Of a DNA stretch of 64,000 nt, positions 1 to 10,704 are shown piece by piece. A program made the position numbers and the translations under genes. Source of the stretch: Acanthopleura granulata (taxonomy: Eukaryota; Mollusca; Polyplacophora; Chitonida; Chitonidae); assembly GCA_016165875.1 (NCBI GenBank), contig JABBOT010000016.1, forward strand, positions 5,354,327 through 5,418,326, given 5' to 3'. How positions within the stretch are numbered: the first letter of the stretch is position 1; each line of letters begins with the position of its first letter. The notes below the pieces were generated by a model, which searched no databases, was not told the origin of the DNA, and saw only the letters and a program-made list of their open reading frames with translations.

Positions 1-1800
1 GAAACTGCCCTGATAATGTTATGACCATGTCACTAAACACCAAACAAAATCAAAACAAACAAAAAATAAATAAATAAATAAAATAAAATAAAATAAATGA
101 ATAAAATAAAAAAAAATTACATATTAAATAAAAATTTTCATGTCATTATAAACAGTTCTCTATATGTTGTCAACTGTTTTTTAACAAGCAAAGGATAGTA
201 TAAAGCTACAGAAAATCCTTTTTTTTAATGGTAGGATTTCGTGATTTTGTAACAATATATAAAACTAGATGAGGCGCTACTACAAAAGGTGTGAGGAGTC
301 AATGCTGCATTGAATTTTCGATTTTATTTTTATTCACCAGAATAAACTGAAAGTAGCAAATGGTAAATGTATAAAAAAGACACGGTTCAGGCATCACTAG
401 GTTCAAAGAACAAACATATTGCTCTGGCGGGACGAAAACCCCAAGGGGCTTGTTCTATCCCAAAATAGAACATATTGCATTTCTAACGCATTAAAAAAAG
501 ATATACATGTAGCACAAATATTTATTTTTCTTTACCACCTAATGTCTTGTTTTAAAAAGTGATGAGAAAGGGTGCATTCCGTGTGTATAGCCCTTACTGA
601 TGCTTGCTATGCTCTGCTAATAATGTAATTGGCGCTCTATTGTTAACTGCTTTTTGTTTAATTTGAGATTTAAATAGATATATAGACAAGATAGTTTTTA
701 TGTCGTATGCCAAGATGTTCCTCACTCAAGGACTGTTAACCTGAGGTGAATATCAAAAGAGGTTTGATGCAACGAATGAGACGATGTAAGTTGACTGATG
801 AGTGTTATGATAATGAGTAACAGACAAGGGATTGAACAGTTGACAGAGATTTTTGGGCATTGCAGTCTGGAAGCGAACACATTTATAAACTAGTTGTAAA
901 ATAAGGTAATCGTTGATTTCTGCTATTATAAGGAGATTGAGTTGAGTAAATGATGGCTTTGGATGCTCTAGTCTACAATCTAGAATAAGACATTGTACGA
1001 ATAATTTTCTTGTGCAAAAGAACTAGCGACTGAAGATGGCTGTTATAAGTGTTCCCTCATAGAACATTACAGGCTGTGAAATAAGGGGGATGGTGGGTGA
1101 TAGAGTGATACAACAAATATAGTCCATTACCTTAGTTATGTTAGCCTTACTTTAGTCGAGGCTAAAATGATATTTGTTTTGTAAATAAAATTAGACGGAA
1201 ATAACAGGGGTTGAAATCCATGCAATTGATTTTACTACTGACGGCACATTTCCGTTTCTGAAAGTTCTATTATTATTTGTCATCTTCAACACCTTCGACT
1301 TCGAATCTTGTACATGATTCATTTGTAAAAACCAAACCATAGATCCTAGGCCATATGTGACTAGTACATCTCGTACAAGTGATCTATAAAGGTACAAAAG
1401 GTACCAATCTCAACGTTTCCTTACCTTTATTTTTGAAAGGTTGAATTGTACATGGTACTGATGCAGAAGTAAACAGGAAGTCATGGGAAATGTCGTAAGT
1501 AAAGGCAATTTAGGACGATCCTCACGGGCCACCCACTCGTTGCTTCTAATCGTGAGTTGCAGTTCCTTACCATTCCTTTGTGTAAGAGGATATCGATAGC
1601 TCGCTCAGGCTACGTTCGCCATCTTTGTTGATTTGCGGTCAACTTATGTTTACCATCCCTTTGTGCAACTCGCTTTACAAGGCGATCCATTAACGGTAAT
1701 GTAATTCCGATGACTTTCATCGCCACTCTAAAGGCATTTCGAGCTCTCCACAGCCTTACAACTTTTGCCATTTACCGGCGAACTGTTCGAGCTAACGGCT
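1..1800. other. Unassigned AT-rich DNA
   Basis: No gene or recognised repeat is visible. Bases about 57-125 are an A-rich low-complexity stretch built of AAAT and AAAAT steps. Short open frames have no recognisable similarity. Confidence 0.6.
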
Positions 1801-1822
1801 ATTTGTTGACATTGGACTTGGC

Positions 1823-1832
1823 GTCACGTGAC
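1823..1832. promoter_or_regulatory. Palindromic E-box-like site GTCACGTGAC
   Basis: A perfect 10-bp palindrome with a CACGTG core, the type bound by USF/MYC-family bHLH factors. A CCAAT and a reverse CCAAT (ATTGG) lie within about 60 bp downstream. No transcript start or gene is evident nearby, so a regulatory role is only a possibility. Confidence 0.2.
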
Positions 1833-2000
1833 CATGGTGACACGCGCCAATTGTCAAAATTACGCCCACGATGATTGGCTAAGTTTTGCTCATACTGAAA
1901 TTATTATCTCCTCTCCTCCTGGCTGATGAGGGGTGTCCATAGTGACAAGCGGGCAGTGTAAAGATTACACCCACACTGATTTGTCAAATTCATTGATAGG
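1833..2000. repeat. Degenerate two-copy tandem duplication (~105 bp step)
   Basis: A block beginning CATGGTGACACGCG near 1833 recurs as CATAGTGACAAGCG near 1938. Both are followed by an AAATTACGCCCAC or AGATTACACCCAC segment and then by TGATTxG. The two copies are clearly diverged. No function is inferred. Confidence 0.45.
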
Positions 2001-3149
2001 AACAAAAATAGCTGGCTGGATGTTGTAGTAGCTGGAGGGCATAGTCCTGCGAAATTAAAACTGTAAGTTAACTGTCAATCAAGATAATTTGTGAACCGTA
2101 GTTACCGTCCAAATTGTGCTGACTATCCTTTGGTTCTTTTTTCTTTACGGCCTTTTACCAATTTTTGTCTGGTTTGTGCAGTTTTGAAAGCTTCCGGCTC
2201 ACTCCATCAGTACTATATGCATGTAGCTGACTGCAAATTCGATTTTCGGGAACGTTTCGGTTTGTTTTTTATAGAGTGAAACCGGTCTGATCCACGCAGC
2301 TTTCAAATAACTTTCTTATGTACTGTGACACAATTATATATCTAACGGACTGCATCTGCCATTTAAAGCTTGTTTGTATGTTAAAACGCGTAAGTAGGAC
2401 AATGCCGTCATCATTACTGACGAATACCATTTGTTAGAATATTTGACCAGTATAAATGATTACAGCTTGGAGAGTAAAATCAGAGCAAGACTTACGGTGT
2501 AACAGTTGTCAAATGTGCATTGTGCACGTGCATGACCAGTGAAACCTGACCTTTTGTCAATATACCTTACTTAGAGTAAACAATTTTATTCGAACTGTTC
2601 ACGTGAAAGTTTAAGAAGTAAGAACTTACACCCCCTGAGTGTTGATGGTAAAAGACCACCTAACTGATCATTTACAACTATCATTTTGTTCCAGATAGCA
2701 ACTGGCATTTATTGTAAACACTGTTTTTCTTTCTATTTTTGGACAGAAATAATGGTGAAATTTTATTTTTGGGCAAGTAACTATCCGAACACAAGAAAAC
2801 ACAACAGCATGACGATTGACTATCGATTTCAGCATCCTGTAATCAATCACACAACAGTTTCTGAACCAAAACAGTTTGAACCAAGCAGTTTCTTCTCATG
2901 ATCAATGGTCTTTCCTGTACGGACAATTTATCAAACCCCATGTAGCTAGTAGTTCGATCGTAACTGGGTAAAGGAATCCCTCAACGCTGTCCAAAACGTC
3001 TGACGTAATGAGATTCCGGAAGACCGTAACAAAGTTTCTGACCGGGCAGAATAGTTTCCCGTTATAATGGATGGTCTCCACTTTGTTCAGTAATATCGCC
3101 ACATTGTGTATATGAACAGTTGCAGTGAAAGAGCAGCTTTGCATAAATA
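2001..3149. other. Unassigned DNA
   Basis: No gene, tandem array or recognised dispersed repeat is seen. Open frames on both strands are short and overlap each other antisense, as expected by chance. Confidence 0.5.
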
Positions 3150-3265
3150 CTTCTTATTCTTTTCACTTAAAAACCTTCTTGGTGTCTGGGTGGTTTGTCT
3201 TAAAAGTCATATTGGAAACTGGTCTTGCTGTCATTGACTGGTATATCAATGGTGACCTAGATGCA
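3150..3265 (+). repeat. D-family dispersed repeat, fragment
   Basis: Contains GGTGGTTTGTCTTAAAAGTC, then GGAAACTGGTCTTGCTG and CATTGAC. The same order of motifs occurs near 19.27, 31.58 and 33.59 kb and, inverted, around 47.05/47.65 kb. This copy lacks the CCCGGAACGCCCATTTT segment that follows elsewhere. It shows the D family without the LINE that interrupts the 47-kb copy. Confidence 0.5.
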
Positions 3266-3467
3266 ATGAAGTGCGCAATTACTAACACCCTCATTTCTCA
3301 TATATTAACACAGTCTCAGTGATGGCATAACGTCAACCTGTGACGGTATTAGAGCAGATGTATTATAAAGTATATAACAAGGCTGCTCTCAAGTCGTCAG
3401 AATAGTTTCTTGATTTATGATGGACACCCTGTCCTCTACAGTGAAGTCCCGGTAACTTGAAGCTTTT

Positions 3468-3603
3468 GACCAATGACATTTGTGTTAACATATCGAAAGC
3501 TGACCAATGACATTTGTGTTAACATACTGAACGTTGACCAATGACATTTGTGTTAACATACTGAACGTTGACCAATGACATTTGTGTTAACATACTGAAC
3601 GTT
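3468..3603. repeat. 34-bp minisatellite, four copies
   Basis: Four head-to-tail copies start at 3468, 3502, 3536 and 3570. The unit begins GACCAATGACATTTGTGTTA and ends in CATACTGAACGTT. The first copy carries a variant end (TATCGAAAGCT) and the other three are identical, so the expansion is recent. Confidence 0.93.
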
Positions 3604-4042
3604 GCCTCAAAACGTCAAATCTGTCCAATCCCTAGTTGTCTGCAGATGAAATGTCTCAGAACCACTCCCTTGTTTTCTTATTTGGACAACATTTTCTGTA
3701 TCTTGAACAGTGATGATTTTTCGATTGGTGTTATAATAGCGTGCTCAAGAATGTTGCACTTCCCTTTGTCGACGGTCGCCGTCATGAGTGAGCAAAACCT
3801 GAACGTGGCCAACTGTGAAAAACTGTCACCCACAGAGTGAGCTCAAGGAGTATATCATTTTGACGGAGAGGTCGGGATGGGAGGGTAAGTCATCTCCAGA
3901 GACTTTCATGGAAGATTAGCCGCTGTTGATCCCGTATTGTCACCGAATCTACCGGAACATGCATGACACAAAGTCGTGAACTTCCCCTTTCCTAAAGGTT
4001 GAATTCACCGAGTGGCTCTTTTCCCAAAGCGCACTTAGCGCT
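3604..4042. other. Unassigned DNA
   Basis: Holds a short open frame that runs out of the minisatellite and has no recognisable similarity. No other structure is seen. Confidence 0.5.
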
Positions 4043-4361
4043 ACGTGCACGTAACTACCATGCTGACGTAATACCTAACAGCGCTGAATAGTCGTCGTGG
4101 GAGTTAGGTGTTCTTACCTACCATGCTGGCGTAATACCTCACAGCGCTGAATAGTCGCCGTGGGTGTTATGGTGCACGTAACTACCATGCTGGCGTAATA
4201 CCTAACAGCGCTGAATAGTCGTCGTGGGAGTTAGGTGCTCTTAACTACCATGCTGGCGTAATACCTCACAGCGCTGAATAGTCGCCGTGGGTGTTATGGT
4301 GCACGTAACTACCATGCTGGCGTAATACCTAACAGCGCTGAATAGTCGTCGTGGGAGTTAC
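4043..4361. repeat. Higher-order tandem repeat of alternating 63/64-bp monomers
   Basis: Five monomers share ACCATGCTGGCGTAATACCT and CAGCGCTGAATAGTCG. The motif ACCATGCTG starts at 4057, 4120, 4184, 4247 and 4311. Odd monomers end GTCGTCGTGGGAGTTA and even ones GTCGCCGTGGGTGTTATG, so the real repeating unit is a 127-bp dimer present 2.5 times. Confidence 0.93.
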
Positions 4362-4600
4362 GTGTATATAACTTTAGTATTAAAGGGCCCCAGCATCTTG
4401 AGAGTTCGATTACAGATAATAAAACAAATTAGACAGTTGAGAGTCTACTTTAATATTGTTGATTGTATTTATATTTTACACAGGACGCTTTTCGTTTCAT
4501 ACAAATCAAATGTACTGCACATATTTGGCCTTAGAATCAGGCGTTTTCCTCAATAATTCTACTTACTTAATGTATAAATTACTCAAATCATGAATAAACG

Positions 4601-4690
4601 AATGAATATGGCTTAACATCGGCAATATCTCAGCCATATCAGCTCAAATCATGAAGCAAATGTTAAAATAGCATGTAAATTAACGACAAC
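4601..4690 (-). mobile_element. E-type SINE/LINE 3' tail, fragment
   Basis: GAATGAATATGGCTTAACAT followed by CGGCAATATCTCAGCCATAT matches the shared tail at 19.46, 47.09 and 55.16 kb. Read on the minus strand, it is the 3' end of a 5'-truncated retroposon. The rest of the element is absent or too decayed to recognise. Confidence 0.6.
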
Positions 4691-5599
4691 CAGATTGACA
4701 AGGTTTGACCGCATGCAGTGTAGCATGGTTTAATATTATTTACGAGTATTTCAGCATTAGTAAGATGCTAAAACCTGCCTACTGTATTCCATTTCACCAC
4801 TGTTGCTTTGTAACACGATGAATTCAATATGTATAAAACTGTGTCGGTGCGAAAATGTTTAGTAAACTGACATTTGACCGTGCGTTGTCGACTGGCACTG
4901 GCTGTGACATACTTCCTCCAAGCGCGGAACACTATTGCCTTGTGTGAATGTAGTAAACTGTTAGGTATCTGTTTGTAACTTAAGTATATATGTAAATTTA
5001 TAACATGAATAAATCAAGAAACCTACTCCCGCCTCAGCGCAATGGTCTGGAAATACTTTGCCGTGATGTTCACAAATGCACTTGTTATAATTAAAACATA
5101 TAATTAAAACATTGTCCTGTCCCTATGTTATTGCATGTTACATTGACGGTCAACTCAGAACATTCACGTCACGCCTTTTATCTCAGCCGGCATCTCCTAG
5201 CTTTCTGACTGGTCAGTCCATAATAAGTTTAAAAGCATGGACGCCTTCAGATCCCAAGTTAACACCACAATACTCCACACTTCAAAGGAAGATAATTCAG
5301 CAACGAATTCATACAAATTCAAACAGGTTTTTTCATTCAAGAGAGACTTTTATAATCTTTTTAATGAACAGTGCCTCAATCATGAACTGTCTTACTTTAA
5401 TACAGAAAGGTCATTTGCTAAGGCTTAGAAGATGATCTCTTATAATAACACTGAAGTTCCCCTAACATGAAGATGCTGTGAATAAAAGAAGAAAAAACAG
5501 AAACAAAAAAAAAAAAAAAAAAAAAAAAAAACCGCTGACGAATGGGTTTTTTTTCCAAGTAAATTACTTGTTTATTACCAAAGTTACAAAAAACATCTT
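4691..5599. other. Unassigned DNA with a 28-bp poly-A run
   Basis: An uninterrupted A run lies at 5505-5532 and could be the tail of an old plus-strand retroposon, but nothing upstream of it is recognisable. A 107-codon open frame at 5112-5435 overlaps a second frame and resembles no known family. Confidence 0.45.
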
Positions 5600-5775
5600 C
5601 CTTGACAAGTCTTCTTGTCTGTTTTTTATCACCTTCATCTAAATAGCAGGCATGTTTAGAATCAACTCTACTCTCTCATCGTCAATCAAGAAATATCCCC
5701 AGACATAGGGTCTATTTTGGACAGTTTATATTAATTACTTCACAATACAAGAGGTAATAAATCAGCTCTCATCCT
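5600..5775 (+). repeat. H-family dispersed repeat, copy 1
   Basis: Motifs CTCATCGTCAATCA, ATATCCCCAGACA, ATTACTTCA and CAATAAATCAGC-like segments recur in the same order near 6415-6560 (plus) and inverted at 26270-26400. No coding capacity is evident. A 124-codon antisense frame just downstream has no recognisable product. Confidence 0.55.
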
Positions 5776-6180
5776 GCTAAGGTAGATTGTTATATAAGTT
5801 CCTTTCGTATCTGGTGGATTATAGCGGGAAAATCTCGTAGTTTTTGTAAGAAAAATGATACAACGACAGAAAAAGTTTCCATATTTGTTACACTTGATTA
5901 CCTTCCCTTCCTCAATCCAACATTTTCGTTTCAATACCGACTCGCTGATATACATCATAAACAGCATTTCCTGGGTCCAGCTATTTTTAGCACTAATTTT
6001 GGGGAAGTTTTTTGACCTGGATTTTTGCATTTCTCTGCTCTTTGTCCAGTTTCCTGACGGCAAGCTTTTCAGTTTACAACTGGGTACGGTTTCAGTAGCC
6101 TGGTATAAGTTCAAATTTTGTCACTATTCTAGACATCTGCAGTCAAACCTTTGTGACATAGAGCTCTTATAAGAGAAGCC

Positions 6181-6230
6181 AAAGCTGGATTCGAACCTGG
6201 GACCTCATCGGTCAAGACTTGATTGACAGG
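6181..6230 (-). repeat. tRNA-like B-box relic
   Basis: GGATTCGAACC at 6187-6197 is the reverse complement of a pol III B box (GGTTCGAATCC). The flanking bases do not fold into a full cloverleaf by eye, so this is more likely a SINE head or tRNA relic than a tRNA gene. A similar relic lies at 50.48 kb. Confidence 0.35.
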
Positions 6231-6414
6231 GACGAAGACACCTCTATAGCTGAATAAACCAGTAAGAACTCCAATAAATGTATTAATATAAGAATCCAAA
6301 AAAACCCTGACGGATCATCTTACCGTACTAATAAATCATTTGTTCATTGTCACAGCCGTCCAGAAAACTGTGTGTTTTACTGATCTCGGTGTTTCTTTCC
6401 TTCGTTCAAATCGA

Positions 6415-6560
6415 TAACTGGTTTACGCTCAGCTCTACTCCGTCATAGTCAGTTCGAACAAAAATCCCAGACTACTCAGACACAGAAGTGGCATGGTCTG
6501 TTTTAGACAGACTATGGAGATGGTTTCCGGATACTAGGCCTGATAAATCGGTTGTCGGTT
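6415..6560 (+). repeat. H-family dispersed repeat, copy 2
   Basis: CAGCTCTACTCCGTCATAGT, then TCCCAGACTACTCAGACAC, GGTCTGTTTT and CTGATAAATCGG parallel the copies at 5.6 kb and 26.3 kb. It is more diverged than they are. Confidence 0.45.
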
Positions 6561-7000
6561 GGAAGGAGAGTTTGTTGGTGCCCATGGTGTTTCAGTTATC
6601 TCTCCGTTTCCATAATAGTGGTGTACGTGGATGATGAAGATTTAACTAAATTTTAATACGACTGCTTTGCGAAGCTCATGTTTAATAAGATACGCTTTCC
6701 TACATGCCCCTGTTAACACGTCTACCCCGGGGAAACTCTTTTCAGCTAACAGATTCGCAGCATTTGCATCCCATAACAATGGAGCCAGACTGCAACAACG
6801 ACACTATATTAGAATTAAATAAAATTCTCCTAGCACCACAGTGTCGCAGTGCGTGAATGAGAAGACATTATAGAGTATGCAATTTTGAACTTTCCTGTTT
6901 CCGTATCGAAAACTATGTTCTTCCAACAAAGTGGCTGAAATGTTGTCGATGCTGTAGTAAGCCATAATAATCCACTTATTCACTAGATATGGAAGGATTG
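6561..7000. other. Unassigned DNA
   Basis: No gene or repeat is recognised in this stretch. Confidence 0.5.
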
Positions 7001-7155
7001 ACTGCCTTTTCAGCCTTAGACCGGGCCTCTCAAATACTTGCTTTATATCATCAACAGTAATAAACCTGACCCTGCCGTTAACATGATGACGAGCCTCTAT
7101 TGTGATCTGTTACACAAAGTGCAACGTTTTGTTGAAAAGAAGAATTAGCATCGAT
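7001..7155. repeat. 155-bp direct duplication, copy 1
   Basis: Matches 7612-7766 from ACTGCCTTTTCAGCCTTAGA to AGAATTAGCATCGAT at the same length, with roughly a dozen differences. Both copies begin and end together, 611 bp apart. Confidence 0.9.
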
Positions 7156-7611
7156 CCGACGTAAACCTTTAATTGGAATTCTGACTTTGTTGGAAACTGA
7201 ATACGCCATAATTACAAGAGTGACAGTGAATTGCCTTGTGACTGAAAACGTTCTATTTTTTTCCGTCAACGCGATGTCGAGTGTTTAATGTTTTGGCCTT
7301 ATTATTAGTCCAAAGAGATTGGTGTCAACCTTTGTTATCAGGACACAAGTGGAAAGAGTCGCTCGATATAAACAAACCCCCTTTACATATTAAACTGCTT
7401 GAAAAATGCCCCAAATTGCCGACCAACACCCTTCTAAGGTCCTCAACTCTTGTCACTGCGGAGGAGTTGTGTCAGGGTTCACTAATTAATCAATAAATCA
7501 ATTCAGTGATCTGATTAAAAGAAAGTTTGTACACGCACAATGACGGACTTTTGACACGACATGATATTTTCAATGCACACTACAAATACTACCTCTACTG
7601 TGGATAAAAAG
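7156..7611. other. Unassigned DNA between the direct copies
   Basis: A 71-codon open frame at 7281-7496 has no recognisable similarity. Nothing else is seen. Confidence 0.5.
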
Positions 7612-7766
7612 ACTGGCTTTTCAGCCTTAGATCGGGCCTCTCAAGTACGTGCTTTATATCATCAACACTAATAAACCTGATCCTGCCGTTAACAAGATGA
7701 CGAGCCTCTACTGTGATCTGTTACACAAAGTACAACTTTTTGTTGAAAAGAAGAATTAGCATCGAT
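7612..7766. repeat. 155-bp direct duplication, copy 2
   Basis: Partner of 7001-7155. It is followed directly by an unusually GC-rich stretch that has no counterpart after copy 1. Confidence 0.9.
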
Positions 7767-7779
7767 GAATTCAACATCA

Positions 7780-7985
7780 CGGCTGGCGGCGTGAGTTTGT
7801 CTGTGCCTGTGCTGAAGTCGATAGTTGAGATCTGTCCTCGCACAACTCGTCATGCGCTGGAAGTGACCCGTGCCGTACGGCCACAGACAAGCCCACGGCC
7901 GGGCTACCAGACCGCGAGAGGCTTAAACGTCCGAGTTGTAGGTGGGGTGACCATCTTTCAAACCCCAGCTGGTCGGGTCTTGTGA
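7780..7985 (+). repeat. GC-rich island with possible tRNA-like end
   Basis: About 200 bp of clearly higher GC than its surroundings. It ends with AGGCTTAAACGTCCGAG and, some 25 bp later, TTTCAAACCCCAGC, loosely placed like pol III A and B boxes. ACCAG and CTGGT could pair around that segment. It is also an open frame, but no protein family is recognised. It may be an unrelated SINE head. Confidence 0.25.
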
Positions 7986-8092
7986 ATTTTTCGGCATGTT
8001 TTTCTTTTCTTATTTCAGAAATAAGATAGATTGATTGACAGTTGCTTATCCTTTAATTTATCACTTATATGATGACGGTGACGCGTAGACGT

Positions 8093-8105
8093 GGGGGGGG
8101 GGGGG
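8093..8105. repeat. 13-bp poly-G run
   Basis: An uninterrupted G run, a simple homopolymer tract. Length is prone to sequencing error. Confidence 0.8.
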
Positions 8106-8379
8106 AAACTGGGCCAGACTTTTGGAGTGTCTGGGGTAAATCACTTGCTTTGACTTGGCGTGTGACAAAACACGCATAAAATCACAGACGGAACAGCGAG
8201 ATCTGCGTTTGAACGGGCGATCTAATTTGTCAAGGGAATGGTAGTCGTAACGAACCAGAGGTTAAGCATCCTGAGTCAGCAGGCCCATCCACCTCCTCAG
8301 AACAATAGGCTTTGTCCATTTTTATAACATTTTCAGAAGATTGCTTATATCAGACTTATGACACAAGTATGTCTTTGAA

Positions 8380-9245
8380 AATGGATTTCCAATGAAGGGA
8401 ATTACCAACCAACATGTTTAATCGATTTTTCTGAGAATGACAATAATTATAGATATTTTCAGTCATCGATTTGACGGTTACAAACGAAATCCTGTGGCGA
8501 GAAGCCATGGGAGCAGATCGGTAAACAGCGGTAAATTTTAGAGCGTAATTAAACGCCGTACCATTTCCTGTAAAAGCACGTCCGGTTACATCAATTCTCC
8601 ATGACAGGCCTTGTTTGTTCAGTGCGAGTGTATGGCGTCATAAACCCGTTGTCAAGTGGCAGCCATAAGGAGCATTTGGTCACACACCACAATTAATTTC
8701 CCATTTACTTACACGTTAACATTTAGCATCACAGCACTGCCCCTGAATCTGCAAGACCTAAACCACCCGGGCCTGATAGCCCTTGTCCCCTAAGAAATCT
8801 CCAGTCAAATTCCTGATCGGGCATGGCCAATGAAATTTTTCACAAATTTGACAAACAGCTGACAGGGATCAAACGCACCCAATCAGAGGTCAGTGAACTC
8901 TGATTTATCATTACTTTTGCCTTGTGCGCATCCGTCTCCACTTCCTGAAAAACATACAAATTTATACCCGGAATGAAACTTTGAATCCTGTGCTACAATA
9001 TGATACCACCTAAAAAAAAAAAATATATATATATATATATATCTGTGTAAATACCCAGGGGTATGCGGTCTTCCCGACCCGGAAGCATTATTTGTGGTGT
9101 GTAGCCATTTTAGCACAACCGGAAGTGAATGGCAGTGCGATGACACGTTTGATGATCATCTGTCATTTACATCCGCGACATCCGTTGTCAAGGCCCTCAT
9201 GGTAGGGCTATAACAGTGCCGAAGAGGCATTTAAAACACGCTCAT
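8380..9245 (+). mobile_element. E-family SINE-like element, split by a MITE
   Basis: The reverse complement of 19452-19935 aligns along this element, from GGATTTCCAATG near 8384 to the tail GTGCCGAAGAGGCATTT near 9220. The match stops at 8676 and resumes at 9108, and the gap is filled by a separate 431-bp element. The right end carries the 3' tail shared with other E copies. The left end has no clear pol III boxes by eye, so calling E a SINE rests on its tail and its dispersion. Confidence 0.75.
8677..9107. mobile_element. 431-bp MITE with ~21-bp terminal inverted repeats
   Basis: The left end TGGTCACACACCACAA pairs with the right end TTGTGGTGTGTAGCCA; over 21 bp, 18 positions match. The element is non-coding and contains an A-run plus (TA)n tract at about 9012-9042. 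The E copy at 19.6 kb lacks it and reads straight through (GAGTATTTTATCAC on its minus strand), so it is a real insertion. The target duplication is at most 2-3 bp (TT), so the superfamily cannot be fixed. Confidence 0.8.
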
Positions 9246-9437
9246 TTATGATTTTATTATCTGCAAGACGGCTGATTAGACCACTCTGACCAAATTTCGC
9301 AGGAACATTATCCTGTGTAAATGGTGAAAAATTTAATCACGGGGTTTCAACACTCACAGCGGAAATTTATGGATTCAAAAATTAACATCTTCGTAGGAAT
9401 TTGTGAGGTCAAAAGGAGATACATTTGCATACTTACA

Positions 9438-9665
9438 GGGGCCTCTGTGAACTAGTGGTTAGCGTCCGAGTGCTCTACACTGACCTAGAAACCCTGGCTG
9501 GCTTCTTCTCCGATCATAATTGGGAAGGTCTGGAAACAATTTGCCAATGGTTGAGGGTTTGCTGGCCATCGCACCAATGTGGTCCACCTGACTTCCTCTT
9601 CGTTCGTACGTGCGATGATCTCCCAGCAACTTGCAAATGGCGTTGGTTTCCGCTGCCCAGCTTCC
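9438..9665 (+). mobile_element. SINE1, decayed copy
   Basis: The head GGGGCCTCTGTGAACTAGTG with GGTTAGCGTCCGAG resembles a tRNA A box. Further on, CCAATGTGGTC, CTTCCTCTTCG, CGTACGTGCGA and CAGCAACTTGCAAATGG correspond to the SINE1 body. The tail is not recognisable. Confidence 0.6.
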
Positions 9666-10704
9666 TTTAGCCTTAAGATCATATAGCCGGATTGATCACT
9701 GTTCTGTTGCAACCAGTTTCACATGAGTACTACGTAACCAGTGTGTTACCAGTGTTAAACCAGTATTTCATCTCAAAGGCTAGAATGAGCGCACAGCTTC
9801 GATGTGAATTACTTTACATGCGACAGGTTCCCGCATTGATGTACAATTAAAAATACTCCTAAATTTTCAGGTCAACTTCGATATACTCGTATATTTTGTA
9901 TACTCGTGTTTATATGGAGAGCAGTGAAAGCTTTCGTTATAATGCGAATAATCACTGGTCTGGGAAAAACTAGACAGTTATTGCGTGCATTTCTTTAGAA
10001 TAACCCGAGCGCTAAGAAGATTTAGTGTATAAACCTGACAAATGCCCCTGTGGCTAGAACACAGCAGACATCGTGCCTTTTATTTGATGAAAGTAATGCG
10101 TGGAGAGACTGGATCCATCATTGACAACAATCGTTACTGAATTCCACGTAAAATGAACGAAAGACTGTATCACTCAGTGAAATGACGCATTAAAATGGTA
10201 AGGCGTTTATTTCCTGTGGGGCCATGTATGACAGGTTTTTTGGCGCCAGCATTTTCGAATCACATTTTCTGTAATCCAGAGCCTCACACAGCATGTCTAC
10301 CGTGAAAACCCTTAGACCTGCTCGAAGGTGAAAAGTTGATTTATATAAAATGTAGACTTATTTCAGACCAGAGATTGCGCAGCCAACAAATGGTTTTAGG
10401 GATATCTTTTTGGCGACTTTGCTTGGATCTTATATCTTCCATGCTAAAAAGAGAGAAGAATTTGCTGCGTTCGCGTTATATACAGAGAGGGAGATCGAGA
10501 GTCCAAAGCGCCGGTTTCTTTAATCACTTGCCAAATGTTCCACTGGGAATTCATGTTTGTATTAGCAAGCCACATTTCCAATGCAACTAATGGTACAAAA
10601 TTAAGTGATTTTTCGGCAAGAAATAAATCGGCAACAGAGACAAATTTAGCTAACAGAAATACATAAAAAGTAATAAGTCGTCCTGAAACGTGAAGCAAAA
10701 CATT
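9666..10704. other. Unassigned DNA
   Basis: No gene or recognised repeat. Sense/antisense frame pairs of about 84 codons (10336-10590 and 10444-10698) are chance-like. Confidence 0.5.

Noticed and set aside
7001..7766. Possible LTR pair
   Set aside because: The repeats are 155 bp with no TG...CA ends, primer-binding site or polypurine tract recognised, and only 456 bp lies between them.
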